Part shown: piece after piece, positions 15,302-15,825 of the stretch
How positions within the stretch are numbered: the stretch's first letter is position 1
Layout: every line of letters begins with the position of its first letter
NCBI GenBank assembly: GCA_002479405.1
Contig: DLMX01000089.1
Location: 15,013-30,837, forward strand
Source: Methylophilaceae bacterium UBA7525
Lineage (GTDB): Bacteria > Pseudomonadota > Gammaproteobacteria > Burkholderiales > Methylophilaceae
Length of the DNA stretch: 15,825 bases
Direction: 5' to 3'
Position numbers and translations under genes: made by a program
Notes under the pieces: generated by a model
What the model was told of the DNA's origin: nothing
Databases searched by the model: none
The model's input: the letters and a program-made list of their open reading frames with translations, nothing else

Positions 15302-15825
15302 TCACGGCTCGCGTCTTGCACCCGACTTGAGTACCAAGTGGTGGAAGGCGGAAGCAAAGTTATCCATGGTGGCGGCAGACAGGCGCACCTTGCGCAGGAA
15401 GTAGTTATAAGCCAGCACGGCTGGCACGGCTGTCGCGATACCGATGGCGGTAGCGATCAACGCTTCGCCGATAGGCCCGGCCACAACATCAAGGCCGGCA
15501 GAACCAGCGGCGGAGATATTTTTGAGCGCGTTCATGATGCCCCAGACCGTGCCAAAAAGACCGATGAAAGGGGCAGTAGAACCGACACTGGCGAGGACGG
15601 AAAGGCCATTCTCCATCCGGGCCTGCTCGATATGCGCCTGCTGTTTGAGCGCATGCAGCAACATTTCACGTTTGTCGTCAGTAGGAACTTGAGCTGCCAA
15701 ACGCTGCCACGAAACCAACTCGTCCAGGCCGGACTGACAAACACGCGCCAGCCGACCCTTGACCGATTGCATGACACCCAACAGTTCCTGTACATGCGTT
15801 GCCTTGGCGAAAGCTTGCAGAAACT
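15302..15825 (-). CDS. exbB: ExbB/TolQ-family proton channel subunit (5' end beyond window)
   Basis: This partial gene is open to the right edge; 173 C-terminal residues are visible. It belongs to the MotA/TolQ/ExbB family, whose pentamer surrounds ExbD and drives TonB. The last two membrane spans are present: the segment around SVGSTAPFIGLFGTVWGIMN and the one around GPIGEALIATAIGIATAVPA, both strongly conserved in ExbB. The cytoplasmic stretch before them (LHALKQQAHIEQARMENGLS) is also typical. The N-terminal span and start codon lie outside the window. A TTG at 15781 is an internal codon, not a start, because the frame continues upstream. It is followed by exbD and tonB, so ExbB is preferred over TolQ. 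Confidence 0.93.
   Translation of the reverse strand, partial: FLQAFAKATHVQELLGVMQSVKGRLARVCQSGLDELVSWQRLAAQVPTDDKREMLLHALKQQAHIEQARMENGLSVLASVGSTAPFIGLFGTVWGIMNALKNISAAGSAGLDVVAGPIGEALIATAIGIATAVPAVLAYNYFLRKVRLSAATMDNFASAFHHLVLKSGARREP

Overview
The window reads as one accessory cluster from a Gram-negative proteobacterium, most likely a betaproteobacterium. That placement is a judgement from protein style and moderate GC, not from a marker gene. Every convincing gene lies on the minus strand, so transcription runs from high to low coordinates. There are no rRNA, tRNA, CRISPR or insertion sequences. Both ends cut through genes: an exbB-like gene at the right end and a small membrane-protein gene at the left end.

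In transcription order, the first block (15825-13870) is an energy-transduction module: ExbB (5' end missing), ExbD and TonB. A well-formed intrinsic terminator separates exbB from exbD. A 343-base AT-rich region with a tandem 17-bp repeat then precedes a FecI-type ECF sigma factor and a FecR-type transmembrane regulator (13526-11995). A long untranslated region of about 490 bases with a terminator-like hairpin leads to an unusually large TonB-dependent receptor of about 1229 residues (11505-7816). The receptor carries an N-terminal STN signalling domain and an EF-hand/dockerin-like loop in its barrel region. Sigma factor, FecR and STN-receptor together form a classic cell-surface signalling trio.

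Directly downstream lies an unrecognised secreted protein of 309 residues with a clear signal peptide and four cysteines (7631-6702). After a spacer containing a run of ten G (minus strand) comes a tightly packed operon: a TPR protein with a glycosyltransferase-like C-terminus (6570-4399), a GspG-type major pseudopilin (4389-3964), a GspF-type inner-membrane platform (3957-2770), a GspE-type ATPase (2773-1082), a small protein that may be PilM/GspL-like (1071-280) and a bitopic PilN-like membrane protein (253 to the left edge). No secretin, minor pseudopilin or prepilin peptidase is visible.

The working picture is inference. A transducing receptor, its own energising complex, a secreted soluble protein and a reduced type II secretion/type IV pilus-like machine are organised as one unit. 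The secreted protein could be a substrate of the machine that captures a ligand outside the cell and delivers it to the large receptor, while the sigma/FecR pair senses loading of the receptor. The ligand cannot be read from the sequence.
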